Source: Polaribacter pacificus (lineage in GTDB: Bacteria > Bacteroidota > Bacteroidia > Flavobacteriales > Flavobacteriaceae). Taken from it: DNA of 64,000 nt. The position numbers were made by a program, and so were the translations under genes. The notes beneath the pieces are model-generated. The model had not been told where the DNA came from. It did no database searches and was given only the letters and a program-made list of their open reading frames with translations. The stretch spans positions 930,001 to 994,000 of the forward strand of contig NZ_CP150664.1 of assembly GCF_038024035.1 (NCBI RefSeq), written 5' to 3'. Positions 35,509 to 44,286 of the stretch are shown in pieces. Every line of letters begins with the position of its first letter. The first letter of the stretch is position 1.

Positions 35509-37911
35509 ATGAAAAAATTACACATTATGCTTATTTGCTTTTTCGTAGCTTATCAAGTTCAAGCACAAAAAATCACCGTTAAAGGAACTGTTGTCTCAGC
35601 AGAAGACAATGAAACTCTTATGGCCGCAGCCATTACTGTGTTTAACGCTAAAACTGATGCTTTTATACACTACGCTTACGCAGATGAAGCTGGTAATTAT
35701 GAACTTCGTATAGAAAAAACTGCTTTTTATATCAAAGCAGATTTATTGGGATACAAAACCTATATCTCAAAACCTATCAACCCAACAACTTCTGTTATAG
35801 AGCACGCAATCCGCATGCAAGAAGATCGTACAGAACTTGAAGAAGTAGTTATCTTACAAAAACAAAGAACTCTAAAAATGAGTGGTGATAAAATGACTAT
35901 TAATATTGAGAGAGCTGGTTTAGGAATCGGGAATGATGGGTTACAAACCTTAACCAAGCTACCAGGAATTCGTTTAGACAAAGATGAGAACATTGTTTTT
36001 AGAGGCAACTCAAATCTTCAGATATTAATAGATGGCAAGCCTTCACTTTTTAGCGGAGGGGATCTAAAACTATTTCTTAAAACGCTCAGTGGAGACAATA
36101 TCAAATCAGTAGAACTTATTGCCAACCCATCTGCCAAATACAGTGCTGCAGGAAGTGGTGGAATCTTAAACATCAAATTAAAAAAAGGAGTCAATACAGG
36201 CTTAACAGGAAATATTAGAAGCTCAGTGGGCTATGCAGAGTTTATTAAAAACAGCAACGGACTAAACCTCTATCACAATTCAGAAAAATGGAACCTCAAT
36301 CTGGGATTGAATTCAAATTACAATGAAAGCACCAACCACAGAAAAGTGGTCCAAACCATTAATGAGCCAGGTAAAACAACTGTTTTAGAGCAGTTTAATG
36401 ATTGGTATCCAAAAAGCAATAGCTATACCGGTACTTTTGGTGTCTCATATGCATTAACTAAAAACAGTCAGTTAGGAAGCTCATTTAATTACAATAGCTA
36501 TCTAAGTGATGCCATCACAGAAGGAAAAACCAATGAAATAGAAAATGATCAGTTTTTGCGTTATACACTTTTAGAGACCAGTGAGTACCAAAAGAACAAA
36601 CGATTAACAGGAAATCTTTACTATAGCTTTGTTTCTGATAGTTTAGACACAAAACTAGATGCTCAAATAAACCTTGCCAACTACAACAAGCAAGGAAACA
36701 GAATCACCAGCAATCAATATTACTTGGCAAACAGCAACAATCAATACCAACCAGCGTCTGTAATTAGAAACAGCAATCCTACTCAGGTACAGATTGTAAA
36801 CACAACTGTTGATTTGGAGAAAAAAATAAACCCTAACTTTAACCTAGAAACAGGGCTAAAATACAGTTATGTTCACAATGATTATGATCTGCGTTTAGAA
36901 GATAAAAACAATGCAGGCATCTTTGTACCCAACACCAATCGCAGCAATCATTTAATCTATAAGGAATCGATTTTTGCAGGATATGGAATCGCAAATCTTA
37001 GCCGTAACAACTGGAACTTTCAACTAGGACTAAGAGCAGAACACATGGCTTACGATGCCTTTTCTAAAACAGCAAACACCACAAACAAAGATTCGTACAC
37101 CTCTTGGTTTCCTTCGTTTAGCATCAACAGAAATGCAGATGACAACCAATACAAATTTTCATATAGCAAACGAATAGAAAGGCCTCGTTACCTAAACTTA
37201 AATCCATTTTTTGAGTATATAGACACCTACAATGTGCAAGTGGGTAACCCAAACCTACAACCAGCTTTTACAGATGCTTTTGAGCTAACCTGGGTTCGAA
37301 AATACAAAACGGCACTTTCTGTATTTGCCAATTTAACTCAGGGAGAAATGTATCAAATTGTATCGTATGATGAGGCTACAAAAATCACCACCTTGTATGT
37401 AGATAATATAGGAAAATCAAAAAGCATAGGTCTTTCTTTTAACACCAGCTTTAGCCCAACTGATTGGTGGGAGCTACAGGTAAACACAGAAGTTTCTTAT
37501 GCACAAGCAACCTCTACGATACCGGGCTATGCCTTTAATGAAAGCGGTGCAAATTTTTATGGAAACCTCAGTCAATCGTTTCGTTTTAAAAATGATTTAA
37601 GCTTTACTTGGACCAGTTTTTACTCAAAAAACGGGAACTACGGGAACAGTGAATTTTTACCAGCCTACGATATGTCTTTTGGAATGAGAAAAGAATTTTT
37701 AAACAAGCAACTTATTTTAAACATCACTGCTCAAGACGTTTTAAAAGAAAATCAGTGGAGACAAATTACCACCCAAAACAATGTAAGTACAAATTGGACC
37801 AACCAATGGGAAACCAGAAAATTTACACTTGCTTTAACTTATAATTTTGGAGCTGGAAAAAAGAAAAAAATAAAGTCTGCCAACTTAGCTAATGAGCAAA
37901 ACAGGCTGTAG
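35509..37911 (+). CDS. Outer-membrane beta-barrel protein with carboxypeptidase-regulatory-like and plug domains
   Basis: An 800-residue protein with a signal peptide ending in VAYQVQAQ. A CarboxypepD_reg-like domain spans about 20-105 and a TonB-receptor-plug-like stretch about 115-225 (GNSNLQILIDGKPSLFSGG). A large beta-barrel of the OMP_b-brl_3 type follows, ending in LALTYNFGAGKKKK. This is the flavobacterial 'outer membrane beta-barrel family' rather than a classic SusC. A role in uptake or in export of peptides is possible, the cargo being unknown. It is divergent from the LytTR kinase gene, 204 bases apart. Confidence 0.88.
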   Translation: MKKLHIMLICFFVAYQVQAQKITVKGTVVSAEDNETLMAAAITVFNAKTDAFIHYAYADEAGNYELRIEKTAFYIKADLLGYKTYISKPINPTTSVIEHAIRMQEDRTELEEVVILQKQRTLKMSGDKMTINIERAGLGIGNDGLQTLTKLPGIRLDKDENIVFRGNSNLQILIDGKPSLFSGGDLKLFLKTLSGDNIKSVELIANPSAKYSAAGSGGILNIKLKKGVNTGLTGNIRSSVGYAEFIKNSNGLNLYHNSEKWNLNLGLNSNYNESTNHRKVVQTINEPGKTTVLEQFNDWYPKSNSYTGTFGVSYALTKNSQLGSSFNYNSYLSDAITEGKTNEIENDQFLRYTLLETSEYQKNKRLTGNLYYSFVSDSLDTKLDAQINLANYNKQGNRITSNQYYLANSNNQYQPASVIRNSNPTQVQIVNTTVDLEKKINPNFNLETGLKYSYVHNDYDLRLEDKNNAGIFVPNTNRSNHLIYKESIFAGYGIANLSRNNWNFQLGLRAEHMAYDAFSKTANTTNKDSYTSWFPSFSINRNADDNQYKFSYSKRIERPRYLNLNPFFEYIDTYNVQVGNPNLQPAFTDAFELTWVRKYKTALSVFANLTQGEMYQIVSYDEATKITTLYVDNIGKSKSIGLSFNTSFSPTDWWELQVNTEVSYAQATSTIPGYAFNESGANFYGNLSQSFRFKNDLSFTWTSFYSKNGNYGNSEFLPAYDMSFGMRKEFLNKQLILNITAQDVLKENQWRQITTQNNVSTNWTNQWETRKFTLALTYNFGAGKKKKIKSANLANEQNRL

Positions 37912-38219
37912 TATTAGTCAAAAAAAACCTCACAACATTACGTTGTGAGGTAACGACTAAAAGAAGTCTAGGGGAATTTCTTTAGGTTGCATAAGTAAGA
38001 TCAATAATACCCCCATTGATGTTTAAAATACAGTTAAAAATATTCTAAATAGTTTCCCTATGCTAACTTTTGGTCTGATATCTAATTTTTCAATAGCAAT
38101 TTTGTTATGCAATTTTGTTGGGTAAATGTATCCTCTTTACTTGGCTTCTGAAATACGTAGGAAAAACAATTACTACGTAGGGTTACGTAATAGTGCTAGC
38201 TCTTATTTTTATAAAAAAT
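37912..38219. other. Non-coding region between convergent genes with helically phased TACGTA sites
   Basis: No gene-like frame is visible. At its left end is a - strand terminator, and near its right end are three TACGTA palindromes at 38154, 38174 and 38184, spaced 20 and 10 bases. The remainder is AT-rich sequence without obvious structure. An untranslated 3' region or small RNA is possible but unsupported. Confidence 0.5.
37919..37950 (-). terminator. Terminator on the - strand
   Basis: The stem CCTCACAAC-ATTAC-GTTGTGAGG is preceded on the + strand by seven A, giving a T tract on the - strand. It would end transcripts from the NarL-type two-component operon. Confidence 0.7.
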
Positions 38220-38864
38220 TCAGATAGACTCTAGCAAATCTTGATTTTCTTTAATCCAAACAGTCAAAGGGTCAGCGCCAGTTGGCAGCTCTAATTTTGC
38301 AATAATATTAGATCGGTGTTTTTCTACAGTTCTAGTAGAAATTGATAAGGTTTCTGCAATTTCTTTGGTTGATTTATCTAAGGCAATCAATCGTACGATG
38401 GTTCTTTCTGATGGTGATAAAAATTTAATTTTTTCTATCTGAGGAGAAACTTCATTTCTAAAGACCTCATCAAAAATTGGGCTGGCGTAAAATTTATCTT
38501 TTAAAACAGCTTTGATGCATTTTTTAATTTCACTAAAAGGCTCATCTTTTAATAAATAACCAGAAATATTGAGCTTTTTTGCCTTTAAAATAAAGCCCTT
38601 TTCTTTGTAAGAAGTAAGTACTATAAACTTTGTATCCAAGGATTCATTCTGACATTTTTTGATCACTTCAAAACCTGTTAAAATGGGCATGTTAATATCT
38701 AGAATGGCAATCGTCGGTTTTTTAGCAACGATGGCTTCTAAGGCCTGAGCTCCATTTGTGGCGCCCTCAAGCACTTCATATTTCAAATCCAATAATTCTG
38801 TGATCAATCCTTTTAAAAGCAAAGGATGGTCATCAGCAACAAGTATACGTATGTTATTATTCAT
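38220..38864 (-). CDS. NarL/LuxR-type response regulator
   Basis: A 214-residue regulator. The receiver domain has ADDHPLL and phospho-acceptor Asp in AILDINMPILTGF. The C-terminal LuxR-type helix-turn-helix is LSPSERTIVRLIALDKSTKE followed by STRTVEKHRSNI. Its start overlaps the kinase stop by eight bases, so it is the cognate regulator of that TPR kinase. Targets are unknown. Confidence 0.93.
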   Translation of the reverse strand: MNNNIRILVADDHPLLLKGLITELLDLKYEVLEGATNGAQALEAIVAKKPTIAILDINMPILTGFEVIKKCQNESLDTKFIVLTSYKEKGFILKAKKLNISGYLLKDEPFSEIKKCIKAVLKDKFYASPIFDEVFRNEVSPQIEKIKFLSPSERTIVRLIALDKSTKEIAETLSISTRTVEKHRSNIIAKLELPTGADPLTVWIKENQDLLESI

Positions 38865-40746
38865 TTTTTATCGGTATCGAAAACAGAAAACTGGTTCCAT
38901 TATTTAATCGGCTATCAATAGAAAGATTACCGTTCATTATTTTAATTCGTTCAAAAATAGTTTTTAACCCCAAACTATTCTTCTTTTTACTGTCATTTAC
39001 ATCAAAGCCCTTTCCATTATCAGAAATTAAACTCACAATCTGCGTCCCTTCTTTTTTAATATTAACAGTCACAGATTTTGCCTTTGCATGCTTTACGATG
39101 TTGGTTAAACACTCCTGGATAAGCCTGTAGTAATTTAAGCTAGTATTGTCTGTAAAATAGGCATCAATATTGTCTATATCCATAGAGAAAAACAGCTCAG
39201 ACTCTTCATCATAATCATTAATCAACTGTTCTATACTCTCTGTTAAACCCAATTGATTTAACAAGGCAGGATATAGTCCTCTAGAAATGCTTCTAACCTC
39301 TTCTAAAGTGGCATTGGTTAGTTTGGTAATCTCGTCTTGGTTAAGATTCTGCGATTTCTTTTTGATCAGCGTTAGTTGCTGCCCAACACTATCGTGCAGT
39401 TCTCTGGCAATCCGAACACGCTCATCCTCTTGAGACACCAACAGGTTTTGAGAAAATTGCTCCTGTAGTAATTTTTCTTTTTGGGTTGTTTTTTTAGAGC
39501 GATATAAGACAAAAATACTAAAGAAAGACAAGAGCCCTAGACCTCCAAAAATCATCCATTGGCTCTTTAGTTTATTTTTAGAATCTAAAAGAGCAATGTC
39601 ACTTTCTTGGGCTTGTATGGTTAGGTTTTTCTTTTCTGTTTCGTACGCTATGGCAAGCTCATTAATACTCTTTATTTTTTCGATAGAAAAGATACTATCC
39701 TCTAGTTTTTGGTATTTTTTTAAACTGACCATCGCACTTTTGTAGTTGCCTAATTTTGATTCGATATCCGATAAGATATAATAGGCATATCGCTCCTGAT
39801 GAATGCTATATCCGTTAGCAAAACTTATGGCTTTTAAGGCATACTCCTTGGCTTTGGCTAGCTTATTCATTGAGATATAGGTCTCAGAAATATCGTTGCA
39901 GGTATGTGCAGCACTGGTGTATCTATTTTGCTCAATTTTTATGGGCAATGCCATAAATAAATATTCTAGAGACTCTTGGTAGTTGCCCAATCTTCGATAC
40001 GATGAACCGATATTCCCTAAAAAAACAGATTCACTTCTTCTGATTCCTAAATTTCTGGCCTTTTCTAAGCCTATTTTAAAAGTCTCGATAGCCTTCAAAA
40101 TTAGGGTATTGTCATCGCTAGAACTCCCCTCTTTCTGATAACAGGCTCCTAAATTTGTAAGGGTAAACATAATATCGCGCTCACTCTTTAAATCGATATA
40201 AATTTCCATTGCCTGATTAAAGTTGGCTCTCGCCTTTTTATAATCAGCAGTTAACAAGTACAACTCGCCAATTCTTGACAAATTGTCTCCGATGCCTTTT
40301 GCATTCTGAATGCTTTCTTCAAACGCTAATGCCTTAAAAAAACTCTCAAAAGCCTTATCAAATTGAGAAAGAGATGCATAGCAGTCTCCTAAGTTAAAAT
40401 AGCTCTGGGTAATGGCCTTTTGATTGTTTAAAGAAGTAAAAATGGATAGGGCTTTTTGCAAAACGATCACCCCAAGAGAAGGCTCGCTCTTTTTTTGATA
40501 ATACGCGCCTTTGTATAAGTAGCCGTATGCAATTAAAGACTCATCTTTAAGTTCTTGGGCTTTTTTAAAACCCTTATTGATCAAGTCAAATCCTTGTTCA
40601 TAATCATTTTCTGCATACAATTTTTGCCCATCAATATACAAGGCCTCTATTTGGGTAGCCTGATCATTATTTTGGGATTGAGCTTTGTCTTGAGCAGGCA
40701 TAACCTCAATCATAAAAAAAAGAACAATGAAGAATAGTTGTTTCAC
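38857..40746 (-). CDS. TPR-domain sensor histidine kinase (HisKA_3)
   Basis: A 629-residue protein with a signal sequence, then seven or so TPR units (about 30-340) that would lie in the periplasm. A coiled-coil and one membrane helix near 398-415 (WMIFGGLGLLSFFSIFVLY) follow. The cytoplasmic HisKA_3 dimerisation domain has phospho-acceptor His in RIARELHDSVGQQ, and the HATPase has NIVKHAKAKSV and ISDNGKGFD. The layout is the NarX-like type common in Bacteroidota. The ligand is unknown; TPR units suggest a protein or peptide partner. Confidence 0.92.
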   Translation of the reverse strand: MKQLFFIVLFFMIEVMPAQDKAQSQNNDQATQIEALYIDGQKLYAENDYEQGFDLINKGFKKAQELKDESLIAYGYLYKGAYYQKKSEPSLGVIVLQKALSIFTSLNNQKAITQSYFNLGDCYASLSQFDKAFESFFKALAFEESIQNAKGIGDNLSRIGELYLLTADYKKARANFNQAMEIYIDLKSERDIMFTLTNLGACYQKEGSSSDDNTLILKAIETFKIGLEKARNLGIRRSESVFLGNIGSSYRRLGNYQESLEYLFMALPIKIEQNRYTSAAHTCNDISETYISMNKLAKAKEYALKAISFANGYSIHQERYAYYILSDIESKLGNYKSAMVSLKKYQKLEDSIFSIEKIKSINELAIAYETEKKNLTIQAQESDIALLDSKNKLKSQWMIFGGLGLLSFFSIFVLYRSKKTTQKEKLLQEQFSQNLLVSQEDERVRIARELHDSVGQQLTLIKKKSQNLNQDEITKLTNATLEEVRSISRGLYPALLNQLGLTESIEQLINDYDEESELFFSMDIDNIDAYFTDNTSLNYYRLIQECLTNIVKHAKAKSVTVNIKKEGTQIVSLISDNGKGFDVNDSKKKNSLGLKTIFERIKIMNGNLSIDSRLNNGTSFLFSIPIKNE

Positions 40747-40806
40747 TCCATAAAATTTTAAAGCATAAACTTATAATTTTTTAATGGATAAATGAGAAAA
40801 TAATAT

Positions 40807-40834
40807 AAAAAAGCGCTGAAAAACAGCGCTTTTT
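40807..40834. terminator. Terminator after the copper-efflux operon
   Basis: The stem AAGCGCTG-AAAAA-CAGCGCTT is flanked by A and T. It lies downstream of the HMA lipoprotein gene (-) and upstream of the TPR kinase gene. Confidence 0.8.
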
Positions 40835-40870
40835 AAACTAAATATTAATTTATAAAACTCATTTAGAGTT

Positions 40871-41293
40871 CTAGTGAGTATCTGTATTTGTAGCATCAGC
40901 AGTTAAACTCATCTCCATGCTGTGATCGTATTTACAACAAGCAGGCAAGTTGTTATATGAGTCTAAACTCCCTTGCATACTTTCTGTATCATAGCCAGCT
41001 GCTGCAATTGCTTTTTGTACAGCCATGGCATCGGTTTTGCTTGAATCAAAAGAAAGCTCAACCTTCTTTTTATCAACATCCCAAGTAGCTTTGGCAACTC
41101 CTGGCACTGCATTGGCAGCTTTCTCAATGGTAGTCTTACACATACCACAGTTTCCTCTTACTCCAAAATTGGCCGTTGCGTTTGCAATAACTTCCGTTTT
41201 AACAGGAGTATTCTCTGTTTCTTTTTTTTCTGATTTACAAGCTGTAAATCCAATCGCAGCAATCAAGGCTGCACTTAGTACTAATTTTCTCAT
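40871..41293 (-). CDS. HMA-domain lipoprotein (metal chaperone-like)
   Basis: A 140-residue lipoprotein (GFTACKSE, acceptor Cys19) with one heavy-metal-associated domain. GNCGMCKTTIEKA places the Cys-x-x-Cys metal site at C49 and C52, and the fold continues to about residue 112. Two further cysteines (NLPACCKYDHSMEMS) and His/Met residues near the C-terminus may add copper ligands. It is the last gene of the efflux operon, 44 bases after the adaptor gene, and probably hands Cu(I) to the RND pump from the periplasm. Confidence 0.88.
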   Translation of the reverse strand: MRKLVLSAALIAAIGFTACKSEKKETENTPVKTEVIANATANFGVRGNCGMCKTTIEKAANAVPGVAKATWDVDKKKVELSFDSSKTDAMAVQKAIAAAGYDTESMQGSLDSYNNLPACCKYDHSMEMSLTADATNTDTH

Positions 41294-41337
41294 GATTTAA
41301 TTATTTACTGGTTAAAATTATAATGGTACTCTTATTC

Positions 41338-43065
41338 TTAATTAATGATTTCTTTTACTTCCCCACAGTTTAACATGGCAGCTCCATAATAAGGATTCTT
41401 AACGGCGGCATCTAGACTTAACCAATAGGCACCTTTGTCATTGTTTGCCATGGGGCAAAATTGTTTGTAAACTTTTTTCTGAATGCCAAACAGCTGAACT
41501 GCATTGATCATATTGTTAGACAACTGTCTAAATTCATTTCGTTGCACCCCAAGATCATCGCTGTTTAAAATAAGATTGGCAGCCGTTTTCATGTGTTTGG
41601 CATAGCCCATCCATTGGGTATGATCACTGGAGCTGGTCAGTAAATTCATAGACACTTTAGAAAGCGCATTTAAGAAAGGTTCTGCTTCTACTGCCGTTAC
41701 CGCCTTGTCTAAAACCAACGCATCTTTAAGTTGTATGTATGCGTTAAAAGCAACTGCTAACTGCTGTTGAAATTCAGCCGAAACCTCTTTGCGCTCTAAT
41801 CCTGCTATAGGGCTGTCCTTGCTGTTGACAGCTGCACTGTTCTCTTGCTGATTCATCATAGATTTTTTGCCCTGTAACTGAGCTGCTGCATCTACGGTAA
41901 AAGTTCCGTTGGTTACAATCTCATCACCAGTATTTAAACCAGAGATTACGGGATAACTATTGCCTGATTGCAGCCCCAATTGCACTTCTCTCAACTCAAA
42001 CACAGGTGTTTCTGCTGCGGTTTTTAAATAGACCACAGAGCGCTTTCCTGTCCATAGAACTGCGGTGGTAGGTATGCTGATTTCAGTGTTTTTTGAGGTA
42101 TCTAAAAGCGCAACTCCTTCTACAAACATGCCTGGTTTTAATAGTTCATCTTTATTTTGCAAGACCACTCTCATGGCAACGGTTCGGGTTTTGCTATCTA
42201 AAGCAGGTTGAATAAATGCAATGCTTGCCTGATAGGTCTTGTTTGGAAATGCCTGAGTCCCGACCGCTATTTTTTGGCCTACACTAAACTGCCCTAATTG
42301 ACGCTCATACAGATCAAATACTGCCCAAACGCTTTGCAATTTGGCCAGCTTAAAAATGGGCATTCCATTGGCAATATGGCCTCCTTGATTTACAAAAATT
42401 TCTGAAACCGTTCCAGAGGCATGTGCATACAGCGTAAAACTGTTTTTAATAACACCGGTTCTAATAATTTCATCCAATTGATTTTGATGAATTTCCCAAT
42501 TCTTAAACTTGTTTTGCACTGCCTTATATAAATTTGGCTGTTCTGCTCTAAGGGCATAAGCGGTTAAAAGTTCCTGCTGTGCATTGACCAACTCTGCAGA
42601 ATAGACCTCAGCCACTGCCTGCCCTTTTTTAATTTTCTCGCCCACAAAATTGATAAATAGTTTTTCTACCCGTCCATTGTAATGAGCAGAAAGCGTCTCA
42701 GTGGTCTCTTCGTTTTCTACAATCTTTCCTGTAATTTTTAAGGAGTTCGATTGCTCGGCGTTTTGCCCAACCACACTCGTTTGAATATTGGCCAAGGCCA
42801 TGGCGTTGTTTGTCAATTTAAATTGATGGATAGACAGTCCATCAGCGTTTGCCTCTGCAACAATAAGATCCATACCACAAATTGGGCAATCGCCAGCTTC
42901 TGGCTGCATAATCTGTGGATGCATGGAGCAGGTCCAGAATTCATTTTTAGCAGTGGCTTCCTCGTGATCTGGATGCGTTTGATTGCTTGATGAGCTTCCA
43001 AAAAACCACCAACCCAACAAAAGTCCAAAGGCTAGTATGGCTATATACGTACTATATTTTTTCAT
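41338..43065 (-). CDS. cusB: CusB-like RND periplasmic adaptor with heavy-metal-binding and DUF3347 domains
   Basis: A 575-residue adaptor with an N-terminal membrane anchor. A heavy-metal-binding segment follows: FWTCSMHPQIMQPEAGDCPI then CGMDLI, about residues 44-69. The membrane-fusion hairpin and beta-barrel lie at about 100-385. A C-terminal DUF3347 domain from about 425 carries the Cys-Pro-Met motif KQFCPMANNDKGAYWLS. It connects the inner-membrane pump to the TolC-type channel. The Met/Cys-rich motifs favour copper or silver. It begins three bases after the TolC-like gene. Confidence 0.92.
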   Translation of the reverse strand: MKKYSTYIAILAFGLLLGWWFFGSSSSNQTHPDHEEATAKNEFWTCSMHPQIMQPEAGDCPICGMDLIVAEANADGLSIHQFKLTNNAMALANIQTSVVGQNAEQSNSLKITGKIVENEETTETLSAHYNGRVEKLFINFVGEKIKKGQAVAEVYSAELVNAQQELLTAYALRAEQPNLYKAVQNKFKNWEIHQNQLDEIIRTGVIKNSFTLYAHASGTVSEIFVNQGGHIANGMPIFKLAKLQSVWAVFDLYERQLGQFSVGQKIAVGTQAFPNKTYQASIAFIQPALDSKTRTVAMRVVLQNKDELLKPGMFVEGVALLDTSKNTEISIPTTAVLWTGKRSVVYLKTAAETPVFELREVQLGLQSGNSYPVISGLNTGDEIVTNGTFTVDAAAQLQGKKSMMNQQENSAAVNSKDSPIAGLERKEVSAEFQQQLAVAFNAYIQLKDALVLDKAVTAVEAEPFLNALSKVSMNLLTSSSDHTQWMGYAKHMKTAANLILNSDDLGVQRNEFRQLSNNMINAVQLFGIQKKVYKQFCPMANNDKGAYWLSLDAAVKNPYYGAAMLNCGEVKEIIN

Positions 43066-43068
43066 GAT

Positions 43069-44286
43069 TTATTTGCTTAAATAATTAATAATGGTCGTTT
43101 GCACAAAAAAGCTTTTGACCGCTTCTATCTGATTGGTCTGAAACTGCAATTGCAGTTCTTGAATCTCCAAGACCTCTTTAAAATTGACCGTTCCTGTTTC
43201 GTAATTTTGCAGCAATAGTTTTTCGGCACTTTTTGCCTGTTCGCTGTTTTTTACCTGGGTCTCATAGCGTATTCTAGCGACTACTCGATTGGTTTTTGCC
43301 GTTTCTAACAAGGTTTTTAAGGCATTTAAGCGCTCTTGTTTTTCTGATATAATTTCATGCTGTTTTAACTCATTTTGCAGCGTTTTAGAATGGTATTTTT
43401 TATTAAAAATCGGAATCGAAAGCGAAACCATCGGCATAAAAACATCTTTTCCGTTGTCATTTAGGTTGGCAACTGGCAGCTTAGAAATGGCAATATAATC
43501 GAGCCCAAAACCAATCATGGGTTTGTTTTCTTTTTGATTGACCAGCTCTGATTTTATGACAGATTGATACAGCTTATCATACTTTAACAACTCTGGATGT
43601 ACCCCTAATTTTTTATTGGTGAGTAGTACCTCTTCTTTGGGCAACTCCATCACTTCTGGAATTTGTATCGGAGTTTCTTTAGCTCTGTTTAGCAATAAAT
43701 TTAAAGCCGCTTGTTGAGCCCTAAAATTCTGATCCAAAACCAAGGCCAACTGCTGTAGCTCATTTTGTCGCATTTGCAAACGCAGAACATCTACCGCCGA
43801 TGCTTTAGAAACTTCTATGGCTTTGAGCGCCAATTTTTCATAAATGACTAATAAGGCCTTGTTTTCTTTGACAACTTTCTGCTTGGCTTTAATGGCTAAC
43901 AAGGTATAGTACTGCTCAGAAATACTGGCTATCAGTTTTCTTTTGGCTATCTGAATATCCTCATAACTCACTTCGGCCAAAGACTGGCTATAGGCCTCTC
44001 TAGAACTAATAGATCCAAACCACGGTATCATTTGTTTAACAGAAACCTTAAGGCGCTGAGGCCCTGTTTTGGTTTCTGGTTCACTTACAAAATAACCAAA
44101 GCCAAATTCTGTATTGGGCAGGCTGTTTGCCTCGTTCTTTTTCTCAGAAACACCTAAATACTTTAGTTCAAATTTTTGCAAGCTCGGACTGTTTTCTACC
44201 CCAATCTTTAGGAGGCTTTCCAAGTCTTGCCCCTGCACAATTTGAAGTGCAAACAGGCAACATAATAAAATGATTTTAGTTTTCAT
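43069..44286 (-). CDS. TolC/CusC-type outer-membrane efflux channel
   Basis: A 405-residue protein with a signal peptide ending LQIVQGQ. Alternating beta and long helical segments follow, typical of outer-membrane efflux proteins. Two related halves, with coiled-coil helices around 95-215 and 285-400, can be seen. It overlaps the RND pump gene by 11 bases at its start. It would form the exit duct of the tripartite complex. Sequence alone does not give the substrate; the neighbours indicate copper/silver. Confidence 0.88.
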   Translation of the reverse strand: MKTKIILLCCLFALQIVQGQDLESLLKIGVENSPSLQKFELKYLGVSEKKNEANSLPNTEFGFGYFVSEPETKTGPQRLKVSVKQMIPWFGSISSREAYSQSLAEVSYEDIQIAKRKLIASISEQYYTLLAIKAKQKVVKENKALLVIYEKLALKAIEVSKASAVDVLRLQMRQNELQQLALVLDQNFRAQQAALNLLLNRAKETPIQIPEVMELPKEEVLLTNKKLGVHPELLKYDKLYQSVIKSELVNQKENKPMIGFGLDYIAISKLPVANLNDNGKDVFMPMVSLSIPIFNKKYHSKTLQNELKQHEIISEKQERLNALKTLLETAKTNRVVARIRYETQVKNSEQAKSAEKLLLQNYETGTVNFKEVLEIQELQLQFQTNQIEAVKSFFVQTTIINYLSK

